Source of the DNA: Granulosicoccus sp947495035
GTDB taxonomy: Bacteria > Pseudomonadota > Gammaproteobacteria > Granulosicoccales > Granulosicoccaceae
DNA: 64,000 nt
Reading direction: 5' to 3' (one strand)
Assembly (NCBI RefSeq): GCF_050589605.1
Contig: NZ_JBNGOO010000003.1
The position numbers were made by a program, and so were the translations under genes. Positions 1 through 8,035 of the stretch are shown here, in pieces (position 1 is the first letter of the stretch; every line of letters begins with the position of its first letter). The notes below the pieces were generated by a model. That model saw only the letters and a program-made list of their open reading frames with translations, was not told where the DNA came from and did no database searches.

Positions 1-1213
1 CTCCGCGCAGTGGCTTGAGGGTTACCTGAGCACTGGCGAGTTCGGCTCCACCGATGATGGCGGCAACCGAGGCACCGCTCTTGTCCGCCTTGCGAAACTG
101 GCTCTTGAGGCTGCCTGCTGCCGTATTGTGCACTACCGAACAGTCCGGTAGTTGCTGCCGGATGGTTTCCGCCAGGGCCAGGGAATCGGCCACCGTAACT
201 TCATCGCTTCCCATGACGAAGATGTCTGCCGTCGCAGGCTCCGGAGTCTTGCCCAGTTTGTCCATCAATGCGATGACCCGCTCCATGCCGAACGCCCAGC
301 CGACACCGGGCATGTCCTTCGCTCCCAGTTGCGCCAGCAGTCCGTCGTATCGTCCGCCGGCGCAGACCGCCGATTGCGAACCGAGCTGATCGGTGGTCCA
401 TTCGAAGACGGTGTGACTGTAGTAGTCGAGCCCCCTCACCAGTCGCGGATTGACCTGCACACCGATACCACTGGCTTCCAGCAGCTGCTGCAATTGTTCG
501 AAGTGAGCCAGCGAGGCTTCACTGAGACTGTCGCGCAAGGCCGGTGCCGCATTGATGACGTCCTGCATGTCAGGGTTCTTGCTATCCAGAATGCGCAGCG
601 GATTACGCTCCAGACGGCGCAGACTGTCTTCATCCAGCACACTGCGGTGCGCCTCGAAGTACGCCACCAGCGTCTCACGGTAACGCGCCCGGTCATCCGT
701 ATCGCCAAGCGTGTTGATCTCCAGCTGCAAGGCATCGATGATGCCCAGCTCACGCCACAACCGCGCACTGAGCAGAATCAGCTCGGCTTCGATGGCCGGA
801 CCTGCCAGCCCGTAAACCTCCGCCCCTGTCTGGAAGAACTGCCGTTGCCGCCCCAGCTGCGGGCGCTCGTAACGAAACATCGGGCCGGTATACCAGATGC
901 GATTGACACTGCCGGGCTGCAGCAGACCATTCTCGATCGCGGCACGCACGCACCCGGCCGTGTTTTCCGGTCGCAATGACAGAGACTCGCCCTTGCGATC
1001 CTCGAAGGTATACATCTCCTTCTCGACGATATCCGTGGCCTCACCAATGGAGCGGCTGAACAGACTGGTACGCTCCAGCAACGGTGTGCGCAGCTCTCCG
1101 TAGCCATAGGCTCGCATTGCCTGACGCACAGCCGACTCCAGCTGATGCCAGGGGGCCACGGCCTGAGGCAGCAGATCGGGCATGCCGCGCAAACGCTTGA
1201 ATTGAGTCTTCAT
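1..1213 (-). CDS. hisS: Histidyl-tRNA synthetase (3' end off window)
   Basis: Charges tRNA-His with histidine in the cytoplasm. The visible 404 residues begin MKTQFKRLRGMPDLLP and show the class II synthetase motifs in order: the N-terminal GMPDLLP, LRPE..AGCVRA, the motif 2 segment with FRYERPQLGR and RQFFQ, the histidine-binding RGLDYYSHTVFEW, CAGGRYDGL, and motif 3 GWAFGMERV. The C-terminal anticodon-binding domain runs up to the window edge and ends in ..VTLKPLRG, so about 20 residues are missing. The histidine-specific RGLDYY segment and the close upstream pilW and rlmN genes favour HisS over the regulatory paralogue HisZ. The gene starts 28 bp after the pilW stop, so it is probably co-transcribed with it. 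Confidence 0.95.
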   Translation of the reverse strand, partial: MKTQFKRLRGMPDLLPQAVAPWHQLESAVRQAMRAYGYGELRTPLLERTSLFSRSIGEATDIVEKEMYTFEDRKGESLSLRPENTAGCVRAAIENGLLQPGSVNRIWYTGPMFRYERPQLGRQRQFFQTGAEVYGLAGPAIEAELILLSARLWRELGIIDALQLEINTLGDTDDRARYRETLVAYFEAHRSVLDEDSLRRLERNPLRILDSKNPDMQDVINAAPALRDSLSEASLAHFEQLQQLLEASGIGVQVNPRLVRGLDYYSHTVFEWTTDQLGSQSAVCAGGRYDGLLAQLGAKDMPGVGWAFGMERVIALMDKLGKTPEPATADIFVMGSDEVTVADSLALAETIRQQLPDCSVVHNTAAGSLKSQFRKADKSGASVAAIIGGAELASAQVTLKPLRG

Positions 1214-1241
1214 TTTCCTGACAACGGTCGGTGGCGACGGC

Positions 1242-2000
1242 TTACTGAATGGGACGGGACAAGTATTCACCCGCCTGTTCGGAGGCGGGAAACTGATTGA
1301 GCAACTGACTGGCATAGGCTTCGGCACTGTCCAGATCGCCCGCATCGCGCTTGATCTGCAAGCCCAGAAACAGGCTCTCTGCCGTCGCGCTGCCATAGGC
1401 GTTGTATCGCTGGAAATACGCATCGGCAACCGTCAGTCGCTGTTTGCGGTGCATCAGATCGGCCATGTGAAGGTAGGCATTGGCAAACTGCGGATTGACA
1501 CGCAACGCTTCACGCAGATAGCTCTCGGCATCGCTCAGTCGATCGGCATCGAGCATGCACAGACCGGCATTGTCCAGCGCATACTCCGGCGTACGGTAGA
1601 ACGGATTGTCAGCGGCGGCTCTGAACTGCTTGCTGGCGTTGTCATACTTGCCTACCCCACACAGATAGATGCCATAACTGTTGCGGTACTCGGCCTCCTC
1701 CGGCTCGAGCCGCAACGCTCGCTTGAAGTGCATATCGGCACTGTCGGGGTCGCCGATGCGGAACTGCAGATTGGCATAGGTGGCATGCGCCAGGGCGTTG
1801 CTCTCATCCTGATCAAGGGCCTTCAACAGCTTCTCGCGCGCCTGATCCAGCTCCCCTCGCTGCAGATACTGCGCACCCAGCTGGGCGTTGTACTGGGCAG
1901 CGTCCTGTCGCTTTTCGGGACTGATCTCACCACTGCCTGCACATGCCTGCAGCAGGAACAACACACCCAGCAGCAGTGCCTTGTTGCCTGTCACTGTCAT
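1242..2000 (-). CDS. pilW: Type IV pilus biogenesis/stability TPR lipoprotein PilW (PilF)
   Basis: A 252-residue outer-membrane lipoprotein that in the PilW/PilF family is the pilotin for the PilQ secretin. The N-terminus has a hydrophobic signal ending LLQAC, with Cys19 as the likely lipidation site. It is followed by about five to six tetratricopeptide repeats (residues 35-240), recognisable from repeated A..Y..LG..Y...G..D.A motifs. The ATG overlaps the rlmN stop by 4 bp (ATGA), so the two are probably translationally coupled. The rlmN-pilW-hisS order is typical of gammaproteobacteria, although rodZ and ispG, often found between pilW and hisS, are absent here. No other pilus genes lie in the window. 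Confidence 0.9.
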   Translation of the reverse strand: MTVTGNKALLLGVLFLLQACAGSGEISPEKRQDAAQYNAQLGAQYLQRGELDQAREKLLKALDQDESNALAHATYANLQFRIGDPDSADMHFKRALRLEPEEAEYRNSYGIYLCGVGKYDNASKQFRAAADNPFYRTPEYALDNAGLCMLDADRLSDAESYLREALRVNPQFANAYLHMADLMHRKQRLTVADAYFQRYNAYGSATAESLFLGLQIKRDAGDLDSAEAYASQLLNQFPASEQAGEYLSRPIQ

Positions 2001-3124
2001 CGACCCTGTTCTCCAAATCGTGGCTCCATGAATTTCACGTGCCGTTTGCTACGATCGTCAATGTCCCCCGCCAACTGGCCGCAGGCAGCGTCGATATCGT
2101 CGCCGCGCGTGGTGCGCTTGAAGGTGAGAATGCCGGCATCATTCAGGATCCGCGCAAAACGCTCGACCGCATTGCGTGAGGATCGCTTGTAACCGGACAG
2201 CTCGAACGGATTGAACGGGATGAGATTGACCTTTGCCGGGAATCCACGCAACAGTTCGGCCAACTCATGGGCCTGCTCGGGCTGATCGTTGACACCGGAC
2301 AACATGACGTATTCGAACAGTACATGTTTCTTGCGCTGAGACGCAGCGTCTTCGCCTTCCACGTAACGCCAGCAGGCATCCATCAGCTCCTTGATGGGGT
2401 ACTTCCTGTTGATCGGCACCAGCTCGTCGCGCAAGGCGTCATTGGGCGCGTGCAGGGAGACAGCCAGGGAGATGTCGACATCGGCCGTGAGCTTGTCCAT
2501 GGCCGGAATGACTCCCGAGGTACTGACGGTGACACGACGCTTGCTCAAGCCATAGGCCAGATCGTCCATCATCAGGTCCAGTGCCGGCACCAGCTGCCTG
2601 TAATTGAGCAAGGGCTCGCCCATGCCCATCATGACGATATTGGTGATGCGCTGATCGCGGGTAGCGGGCTCCAGTGCCAGCAGATTGGTGGCCAGCCACA
2701 CCTGACCGATGATTTCGGACGCGGACAGATTGCGGTTGAATCCCTGCCGCCCTGTCGAGCAGAAGGAGCAATCCAGCGCGCAGCCCACCTGGGAAGACAC
2801 ACACAGCGTGCCGCGATCGGCTTCGGGAATATAGACAGTCTCGATGCAATTGCCGTCATGCAACTCGAACAACCACTTGGCGGTGCCGTCCTTGCTCAGC
2901 TGAGCCTCCTGCACGCCTGGCAGCACCGTTGTGGTGCGCTCCAGCAGCAGGGACCGAGTGGCCTTGGACACGTCCGTCATGGCATTGATATCGCGCACAT
3001 TGTGCTGATACAGCCATTTGAGAATCTGTTTGGCACGAAACGGCTTCTCGCCCTGACTCACCAGAAAATCGGCGAGCCCCTGGCGATCCATATCGAACAG
3101 ATTGACAAGTGCTGTATCGCTCAT
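1997..3124 (-). CDS. rlmN: Dual-specificity RNA methyltransferase RlmN
   Basis: Radical-SAM enzyme that makes 2-methyladenosine at A2503 of 23S rRNA and at A37 of some tRNAs. The 375-residue length is normal. The iron-sulfur motif CxxxCxxC is present at Cys115, Cys119 and Cys122 in VGCALDCSFCSTG. The two catalytic cysteines of the family correspond to Cys108 (TLCVSSQVG) and Cys348 (DAACGQL). The SAM-binding GMGEPL segment (family consensus MGMGEPLLN) is also present. It lies between ndk and pilW, overlapping pilW by 4 bp, in the expected gene order. Confidence 0.97.
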   Translation of the reverse strand: MSDTALVNLFDMDRQGLADFLVSQGEKPFRAKQILKWLYQHNVRDINAMTDVSKATRSLLLERTTTVLPGVQEAQLSKDGTAKWLFELHDGNCIETVYIPEADRGTLCVSSQVGCALDCSFCSTGRQGFNRNLSASEIIGQVWLATNLLALEPATRDQRITNIVMMGMGEPLLNYRQLVPALDLMMDDLAYGLSKRRVTVSTSGVIPAMDKLTADVDISLAVSLHAPNDALRDELVPINRKYPIKELMDACWRYVEGEDAASQRKKHVLFEYVMLSGVNDQPEQAHELAELLRGFPAKVNLIPFNPFELSGYKRSSRNAVERFARILNDAGILTFKRTTRGDDIDAACGQLAGDIDDRSKRHVKFMEPRFGEQGR

Positions 3125-3188
3125 GAGGCGACCGTGCTGTTGCTATTCAAGACTGTAGGCCACTCGGCAGTACGAACTCGCCGGAAAT

Positions 3189-3620
3189 CTAGCGAGTACG
3201 TGGGCAAACACCGTCGTCGCCGAAGAAGAAGGCGATTTCGACAGCAGCAGTTTCAGTGGCATCGGAACCGTGGCAGGCGTTTTCGTCGATGGACGAAGCG
3301 AAACGCTTGCGGATCGTGCCTTCGGCGGCTTCTGCAGGGTTGGTGGCACCCATGACTTCACGGTGAGCCAGTACCGCGTTTTCACCTTCCAGCACCTGAA
3401 CCATGACAGGACCGGAAGTCATGAAGCTGACCAGATCGTTGTAGAAAGGACGCTCCTTGTGTACTGCGTAGAACTCGCCTGCCTGTTCCTTGGTGAGGTG
3501 CATCATGCGCGCAGCCACGATCTGCAGACCAGCCGATTCGAAAGCGGTATAGATTTCACCGATGACGTTCTTGGCAACGGCATCGGGCTTGATGATGGAA
3601 AGTGTACGTTCGACGGCCAT
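3189..3620 (-). CDS. ndk: Nucleoside diphosphate kinase
   Basis: Transfers phosphate from ATP to nucleoside diphosphates through a phosphohistidine. The 143-residue protein starts MAVERTLSIIKPDAV and contains the catalytic histidine as His117 in NACHGSD, where the usual sequence is NAVHGSD. The KPDAV loop (Lys11) and the IRKRFA segment (family consensus IRGDFA) are recognisable. Unusually, that segment reads IRKRFASS rather than IRGDFA, a local divergence that keeps the rest of the fold. A good purine-rich site (AGGAGTG on the coding strand) precedes the ATG. It is separated from rlmN by 64 bp. Confidence 0.95.
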   Translation of the reverse strand: MAVERTLSIIKPDAVAKNVIGEIYTAFESAGLQIVAARMMHLTKEQAGEFYAVHKERPFYNDLVSFMTSGPVMVQVLEGENAVLAHREVMGATNPAEAAEGTIRKRFASSIDENACHGSDATETAAVEIAFFFGDDGVCPRTR

Positions 3621-3684
3621 GCGGCACTCCTGAAGGATTGAAATGGAATTGGGTCAACCCACCATTCTAACGTATTTCGCAAGT

Positions 3685-4269
3685 CTACAGTTTTCCTGAT
3701 TCGCGCAATCTGACCGTCTTGAAGGTCAACGGCAGTTGTGACGACGTATCAAAGGTCGCCCCCGCCTCCGCCCCTGCCCGGGCGATATCGCGTGCACTCT
3801 TGTAGCGATCATAGACCGCATGCATTGCCCCCAGAGCATAGCTGGCACCGGAGCCGACTGCCCAGTAACGTGTGTACTCATACACCTCACGCAATGAGAA
3901 CAGCCCGAAAATGCCATTGGAGTTGATGAAGACCGAATCGATCTGACTGGTCTCGTAGGGATCTTCCTCGGAATCCTTGGCATTGAGGAAGTAATTTTCC
4001 TTCAATACGGGATGAAGACGGATCAGGGTATCGAAAGCCGCCTCACGCGAGGAAAAATCGGCAGCCAGCTCCTTGTCGTTCAATGCGCGTTCGGTCACCA
4101 GGGCATGCGCCGCGCTGCCGACGATTCCCATGTGCGTCTTGCCGAAGGTCTGAATCTTGGAATGGTTGCGATCCAGCGTATTGTCCAGACGGGTATCGCC
4201 AAACGTGGTCAGTGTATCAGCAGCAATGCAGGCGGTCTGGCCCTTGCGGACGACAACAATCGTTGACAC
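3685..4269 (-). CDS. Proteasome-like Ntn hydrolase, HslV/BPH family
   Basis: A 194-residue protein of the self-compartmentalising proteasome superfamily. Counting from the residue after the initiator Met, it has Asp17 in IAADTLTTFGDT and a lysine near position 37 (NHSKIQTFG). These match the conserved Asp17 and Lys33 of HslV, and G.VGSAA matches the substrate-binding glycine stretch. The AADTLTTFGDTRL motif fits the stand-alone BPH group better than HslV, and no hslU ATPase is adjacent. The expected N-terminal nucleophile position after Met is Ser rather than Thr (MSTIVVV, not MTTIV). Either serine acts as nucleophile or one further residue is trimmed to expose Thr. It lies between nrdR and ndk on the same strand. 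The BPH assignment is from memory of the family signature. Confidence 0.75.
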   Translation of the reverse strand: MSTIVVVRKGQTACIAADTLTTFGDTRLDNTLDRNHSKIQTFGKTHMGIVGSAAHALVTERALNDKELAADFSSREAAFDTLIRLHPVLKENYFLNAKDSEEDPYETSQIDSVFINSNGIFGLFSLREVYEYTRYWAVGSGASYALGAMHAVYDRYKSARDIARAGAEAGATFDTSSQLPLTFKTVRLRESGKL

Positions 4270-4376
4270 GGTAATTTTTCTCTCGTTGATTCATGAAGGA
4301 CAGCAACTGCCGGGCAACGGCTTCAACCGGTGCTCGACAGCGTGCAGGTCGTCGGGGGTATCGTGGACGACGGGTC

Positions 4377-4895
4377 TCAGGCATCCCCGTCAGGTTCTGT
4401 GTCGTCGAGCAGCGACAGCTGGTTGCTGACCTCCTCGGCGGCGGACGTGCTTTCCAGTCTGTCCAGTGCCTCACGAAAAGCGGCAGCATCGGCAAACTGG
4501 CGATAGACCGAGGCAAAGCGGATATAGGCCACCTGATCGAGCTGCTTGAGCTCTTCCATGACCCATTCACCGACGCGGCGAGCGTCGATTTCCCGCTCGC
4601 CTGCCACCAGACAGCGGTGCTTCACCCGGGCAACGGCTTCATCGATGGCCTCGACACTGACCGGGCGCTTTTCAAGAGACTTCTGGAATCCCGCCTGCAG
4701 CTTGTGATCCGAGAACGGCTCACGGTTGCCACGACTCTTGATGATTCGGGGCAGGTTCAGTTCCGCAGTTTCATAAGTGGTGAATCGTTCCTCGCATTCC
4801 GTGCATTCACGGCGGCGTCGTACCTGATCGCTATCCCCGACCAGCCTTGAGTCCACAACACGAGTATCGATAGCACCACAGAACGGGCACCGCAT
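4377..4895 (-). CDS. nrdR: Transcriptional repressor NrdR
   Basis: Zinc- and nucleotide-binding repressor of ribonucleotide reductase genes. From the ATG at 4895 the protein has 172 residues and begins MRCPFCGAIDTRVVDSR. The zinc ribbon cysteines are Cys3, Cys6, Cys31 and Cys34 (CTECEERFTTYE), followed by an ATP-cone domain at about residues 49-139 (KSRGNREPFS, ...RVGEWVMEELK). This start is chosen because the family always begins with the CPxC zinc knuckle; an upstream start would add 18 unrelated residues. The C-terminal tail is acidic. No NrdR-regulated nrd genes are in the window. Confidence 0.95.
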   Translation of the reverse strand: MRCPFCGAIDTRVVDSRLVGDSDQVRRRRECTECEERFTTYETAELNLPRIIKSRGNREPFSDHKLQAGFQKSLEKRPVSVEAIDEAVARVKHRCLVAGEREIDARRVGEWVMEELKQLDQVAYIRFASVYRQFADAAAFREALDRLESTSAAEEVSNQLSLLDDTEPDGDA

Positions 4896-5136
4896 CAGTG
4901 CAATCCTCCCGTCTAACGGGCCACGAAACGTTGGCGCAGGGTACCACAAGCGCCTGTGTTAACATGCGGCCGGCCTCAAGCTGATGGCTGCGACACAGTT
5001 TCGGGAAAATTGTCTGGAATCAGACTCCCCCAAGCCGCCAACAGCTGGCGCCGGAAACAAGACCGGCTGACCCACGGACACCTGTTCGCGCACCCCCAGC
5101 CAACCCCATTGCGAATCTATAAAGGATGCATTGACT

Positions 5137-6120
5137 ATGAGCCAGCCGAAACGCGTCGCCATTACCGGCGCTGCCGGACAGATCTGCTACTCCATGTTGT
5201 TCCGTATTGCCGCCGGCGATATCTACGGACCTGATCAACCCGTCAGCCTGCACCTTCTGGAAATCACGCCTGCCCTGGGCATGCTGGAAGCCGTCAAGAT
5301 GGAACTGGACGATTGCGCCTTTCCTCTTCTGAACGACGTCATCGTCACCGATGATCCCAAGGTTGCCCTCAACAACGTCGATGCTGCCCTGTTCGTCGGC
5401 GCCAAGCCGCGCGGCCCCGGCATGGAACGCAGCGACCTGATCACCGACAACGGCAAGATCTTCAGCGCGCTGGGCGCAGTGCTGAACGAAGTCGGATCAC
5501 CGGATTGCAAGGTCGTCGTGGTCGGCAACCCTGCCAATACCAACGCCTACATCCTCAAGGCCAATGCGCCAAAGATCAATCCGCGCAACATCACCGCCCT
5601 GACTCGTCTGGACCACAACCGCGCCTTGTCGCAGCTGGCCAGCAAGACCGGTTCACGCGTATCGGACATCAACCGCATGGTCATCTGGGGCAATCACTCC
5701 ACCACTCAGGTACCTGATATCTCTTATGCCTCCATCGATGGCAAGGCAGCCAGCGACATGGTTGACAGCGCCTGGTCCCGGGATGAATTCATTCCAACGG
5801 TTGCCAAGCGTGGTGCGGCAGTCATCAACGCACGTGGCAGCTCCAGTGCGGCCTCTGCCGCCAATGGCGTCATCGATCACATGGCCAGCTGGATCCAGGG
5901 AACACCGCCTGGAGACTGGGTCAGCATGGCAGTGCCCAGTGATGGCAGTTACGGCATCGATGAAGGTCTGATCTACTCATTCCCTGTCGAATGCAAGGAT
6001 GGCGATTACACCATCGTCAGCGATCTGGATGTCAGCGACTTCATCCGCGAAAAGATGCTGGCCAGTCAGACCGAATTGCGTGAAGAGCGCGATACGGTAG
6101 CGGATCTGCTGCCAGGCTGA
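5137..6120 (+). CDS. mdh: Malate dehydrogenase (NAD), LDH-like type 2 family
   Basis: Interconverts malate and oxaloacetate in the TCA cycle. The 327-residue protein starts MSQPKRVAITGAAGQI with the Rossmann GAAGQI loop. Substrate-binding arginines are Arg92 and Arg98 (KPRGPGMERSDL) and Arg157. The catalytic Asp159/His187 pair lies in LTRLDHNR and WGNHSTTQVPD. AAGG-type ribosome binding (TAAAGGA about 10 bp upstream) supports the ATG at 5137 over a TTG six bases upstream. It is the first plus-strand gene of the window and is divergent from nrdR. The 240 bp between them should hold both promoters, but I see no clear consensus elements. Confidence 0.96.
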   Translation: MSQPKRVAITGAAGQICYSMLFRIAAGDIYGPDQPVSLHLLEITPALGMLEAVKMELDDCAFPLLNDVIVTDDPKVALNNVDAALFVGAKPRGPGMERSDLITDNGKIFSALGAVLNEVGSPDCKVVVVGNPANTNAYILKANAPKINPRNITALTRLDHNRALSQLASKTGSRVSDINRMVIWGNHSTTQVPDISYASIDGKAASDMVDSAWSRDEFIPTVAKRGAAVINARGSSSAASAANGVIDHMASWIQGTPPGDWVSMAVPSDGSYGIDEGLIYSFPVECKDGDYTIVSDLDVSDFIREKMLASQTELREERDTVADLLPG

Positions 6121-6144
6121 ACAGGCGCAAACCTCCTGTCGAAG

Positions 6145-6170
6145 CTGCCACCGACGTCAGTCGGTGGCAG
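6145..6170. terminator. Bidirectional hairpin between mdh and msrQ
   Basis: A perfect 11-bp inverted repeat, CTGCCACCGAC / GTCGGTGGCAG, with a GTCA loop sits between the convergent mdh and msrQ stops. The mdh side is followed by ATTTC, a weak U tract, so it probably serves both genes. Confidence 0.75.
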
Positions 6171-6180
6171 ATTTCAGCCA

Positions 6181-6804
6181 TCAACGCAGCATGCGAACGA
6201 AACGGTAGGCCAGCAGCAGCAACAGCAGGGCAAGATAGACAAAGGGCTCGATGAGATCGCCCTTGGCCAGCCAGACGTAGTGCACCACGACAGCGGCTCC
6301 CGCGATATAGACGCCTCGGTGCAAGGCAGCCCAGCGACGCCCCAGACGCCGCACCATGCCTTTCGTGGAGGTCAAGGCCAGTGGTATCAGAATCAGAAAT
6401 GCCACCGTGCCCGCCATGATGTAGGGGCGCTCTGCCAGATCCTCCCAGATGGCACCAAGATCCAGCTGCTGGTCGAGAAACAGATAGATGCTGACGTGCA
6501 GAAACGCGTAGAAGAACGCAAACAGGCCCAGCATGCGACGCAGTTTCAGCGGCCATGTTCTCTTCAGCAGCCAGCGTAACGGTGTCAGCGACAGGCTGAT
6601 CATCAGCATGCGTATGGCCAGTGTACCTGTCTGATCAGTCAGCGCATCAATCGGGTTCGGCCCCAGTGCGCCACTGAACAGCGCCTGCAGCAGATACAGA
6701 AACGGCGCCAGAGCTGCCAGGAACACCACGGGTTTGAGCAGAACCTGCCAGCGAAGCGCGGGCAGCCTGCCTGCAGCCGCCGATGCCGGCACAGCGCTAC
6801 TCAT
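6181..6804 (-). CDS. msrQ: Heme-binding membrane subunit MsrQ (YedZ)
   Basis: Inner-membrane b-type cytochrome that passes electrons from the respiratory chain to the periplasmic methionine sulfoxide reductase MsrP. The 207-residue protein has about six hydrophobic helices. Candidate heme-ligand histidines lie in FLHVSIYLFLD and in LHRGVYIAGAAVVVHYVWL, as in the ferric-reductase-like family. It lies 55 bp downstream of msrP on the same strand, the standard operon arrangement. The length is normal (about 200-215 residues). Confidence 0.93.
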   Translation of the reverse strand: MSSAVPASAAAGRLPALRWQVLLKPVVFLAALAPFLYLLQALFSGALGPNPIDALTDQTGTLAIRMLMISLSLTPLRWLLKRTWPLKLRRMLGLFAFFYAFLHVSIYLFLDQQLDLGAIWEDLAERPYIMAGTVAFLILIPLALTSTKGMVRRLGRRWAALHRGVYIAGAAVVVHYVWLAKGDLIEPFVYLALLLLLLAYRFVRMLR

Positions 6805-6859
6805 GATGCGCGCTCAGTTGCGCTGTCTTGCTGGCCGTGCGGCCCCATATCAGCATCGC

Positions 6860-7825
6860 TCAATGAAACTTCTGCAGGTCCATCCCCGCGTACAGATCCG
6901 CCACCTGCTCGGCATAACCATTCATGTACAGGGTATCGGTCTTGGACGCGAACAGTGCTGACAGCCCGCCCGTGTCGCCCGACAATCTGCGTTCTCTGGC
7001 CTGACTCCAGCGTGGATGGCTACGCTTGGGGTTCACGTTGCTGTAGAAACCGTATTCCTGCGGCGCTGACATGTTCCAGCTGGTCGGCGGCTGGTTTTCC
7101 ACGAAACTGATACGGACGATCGACTTGATGCTCTTGTACCCGTACTTCCAGGGCACGACCAGTCGTAGCGGTGCACCGTTCTGATTGGGCATTTCCTCGC
7201 CATAGATTCCCATGGCCAGCAGGGTCAGCGGATGCATGGCTTCATCCATGCGCAGACCTTCACGGTAGGGCCATTCCAGTACACGTCGCTTGACACCCGG
7301 CAGGTCGTCCTGCACCACGGTTTCGAATGCCACATACTTCGCCTTTGACGTCGGCTCGACCCGCTTGATCAGATCGGCCAGGGAAAAGCCGTTCCAGGGA
7401 ATGACCATGGACCACGCTTCAACGCAACGCATGCGATAGATGCGCTCCTCGATGGCATGCGGCTTGAGAACGTCTTCAAGGGTATACACACCTGGTTTGG
7501 CGCACTCTCCATCGATGGTCACGCTCCATGGCTCGGTTCTCAGACGGTCGGCATAGCGCACCGGATCCCCCTTGTCAGTGCCCAGTTCGTAGAAATTGTT
7601 GTAGGTCGTGACGGTCTCCTTCGAGGTCAGCTCTTCCTCGGTACTGAACTTGCTTTTCACAACCGGCTGCTCCAGAGCCTTGCCATTGGCCATGGACGGC
7701 AGTGCGATCAAGCCGGTCATGCCCGCTGCCGCTGACGCCTGCAACAACTGTCGCCGTTGCCTGAACAGTTTCTGATCAGTGATTTCACTGCTGCGTATTC
7801 CTGCCAGTTTCATCCAGTCGCGCAT
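6860..7825 (-). CDS. msrP: Protein-methionine-sulfoxide reductase catalytic subunit MsrP (YedY)
   Basis: Periplasmic molybdopterin enzyme that repairs oxidised methionines in envelope proteins. The N-terminus has a twin-arginine signal (FRQRRQLLQASAAAG, arginines at 24-25), so it is exported folded. The molybdenum-ligating cysteine is Cys134 in RMRCVEAWSMVIPW, followed by PWNGFSLADLI and the C-terminal NPKRSHPRWSQA segment typical of the family. The 321-residue length is normal. A start five codons later (MKLAGI) is also possible. It forms an operon with msrQ. The 200-bp upstream gap, shared with the divergent gene at 8036, should hold both promoters. Confidence 0.95.
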   Translation of the reverse strand: MRDWMKLAGIRSSEITDQKLFRQRRQLLQASAAAGMTGLIALPSMANGKALEQPVVKSKFSTEEELTSKETVTTYNNFYELGTDKGDPVRYADRLRTEPWSVTIDGECAKPGVYTLEDVLKPHAIEERIYRMRCVEAWSMVIPWNGFSLADLIKRVEPTSKAKYVAFETVVQDDLPGVKRRVLEWPYREGLRMDEAMHPLTLLAMGIYGEEMPNQNGAPLRLVVPWKYGYKSIKSIVRISFVENQPPTSWNMSAPQEYGFYSNVNPKRSHPRWSQARERRLSGDTGGLSALFASKTDTLYMNGYAEQVADLYAGMDLQKFH

Positions 7826-8035
7826 GCCGCCCTCTTCAAGCTATTGAAAAAACAAGGTAAATTTCCTGCCCACACCGTGTACCAGGATCGAATCTCATGA
7901 CACTAGGACAGTACCGGGTGGGCATGATTCCCCACAAGAACCAGTAACACTTCATAATTTCATGTTACCTGTCCATACTTTTATTACTTGATCAACTAGA
8001 TAGATGCAGTACATTGAAAAAGATGCCAAGTTGCT

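Noticed and set aside
152..979. Plus-strand open frame opposite hisS
   Set aside because: The minus strand encodes an unambiguous histidyl-tRNA synthetase across the same bases.
1..1213. HisZ (regulatory paralogue) instead of HisS
   Set aside because: The histidine-site RGLDYYSHTVFEW and the full class II motifs, together with the pilW-rlmN neighbourhood, indicate a catalytic HisS.
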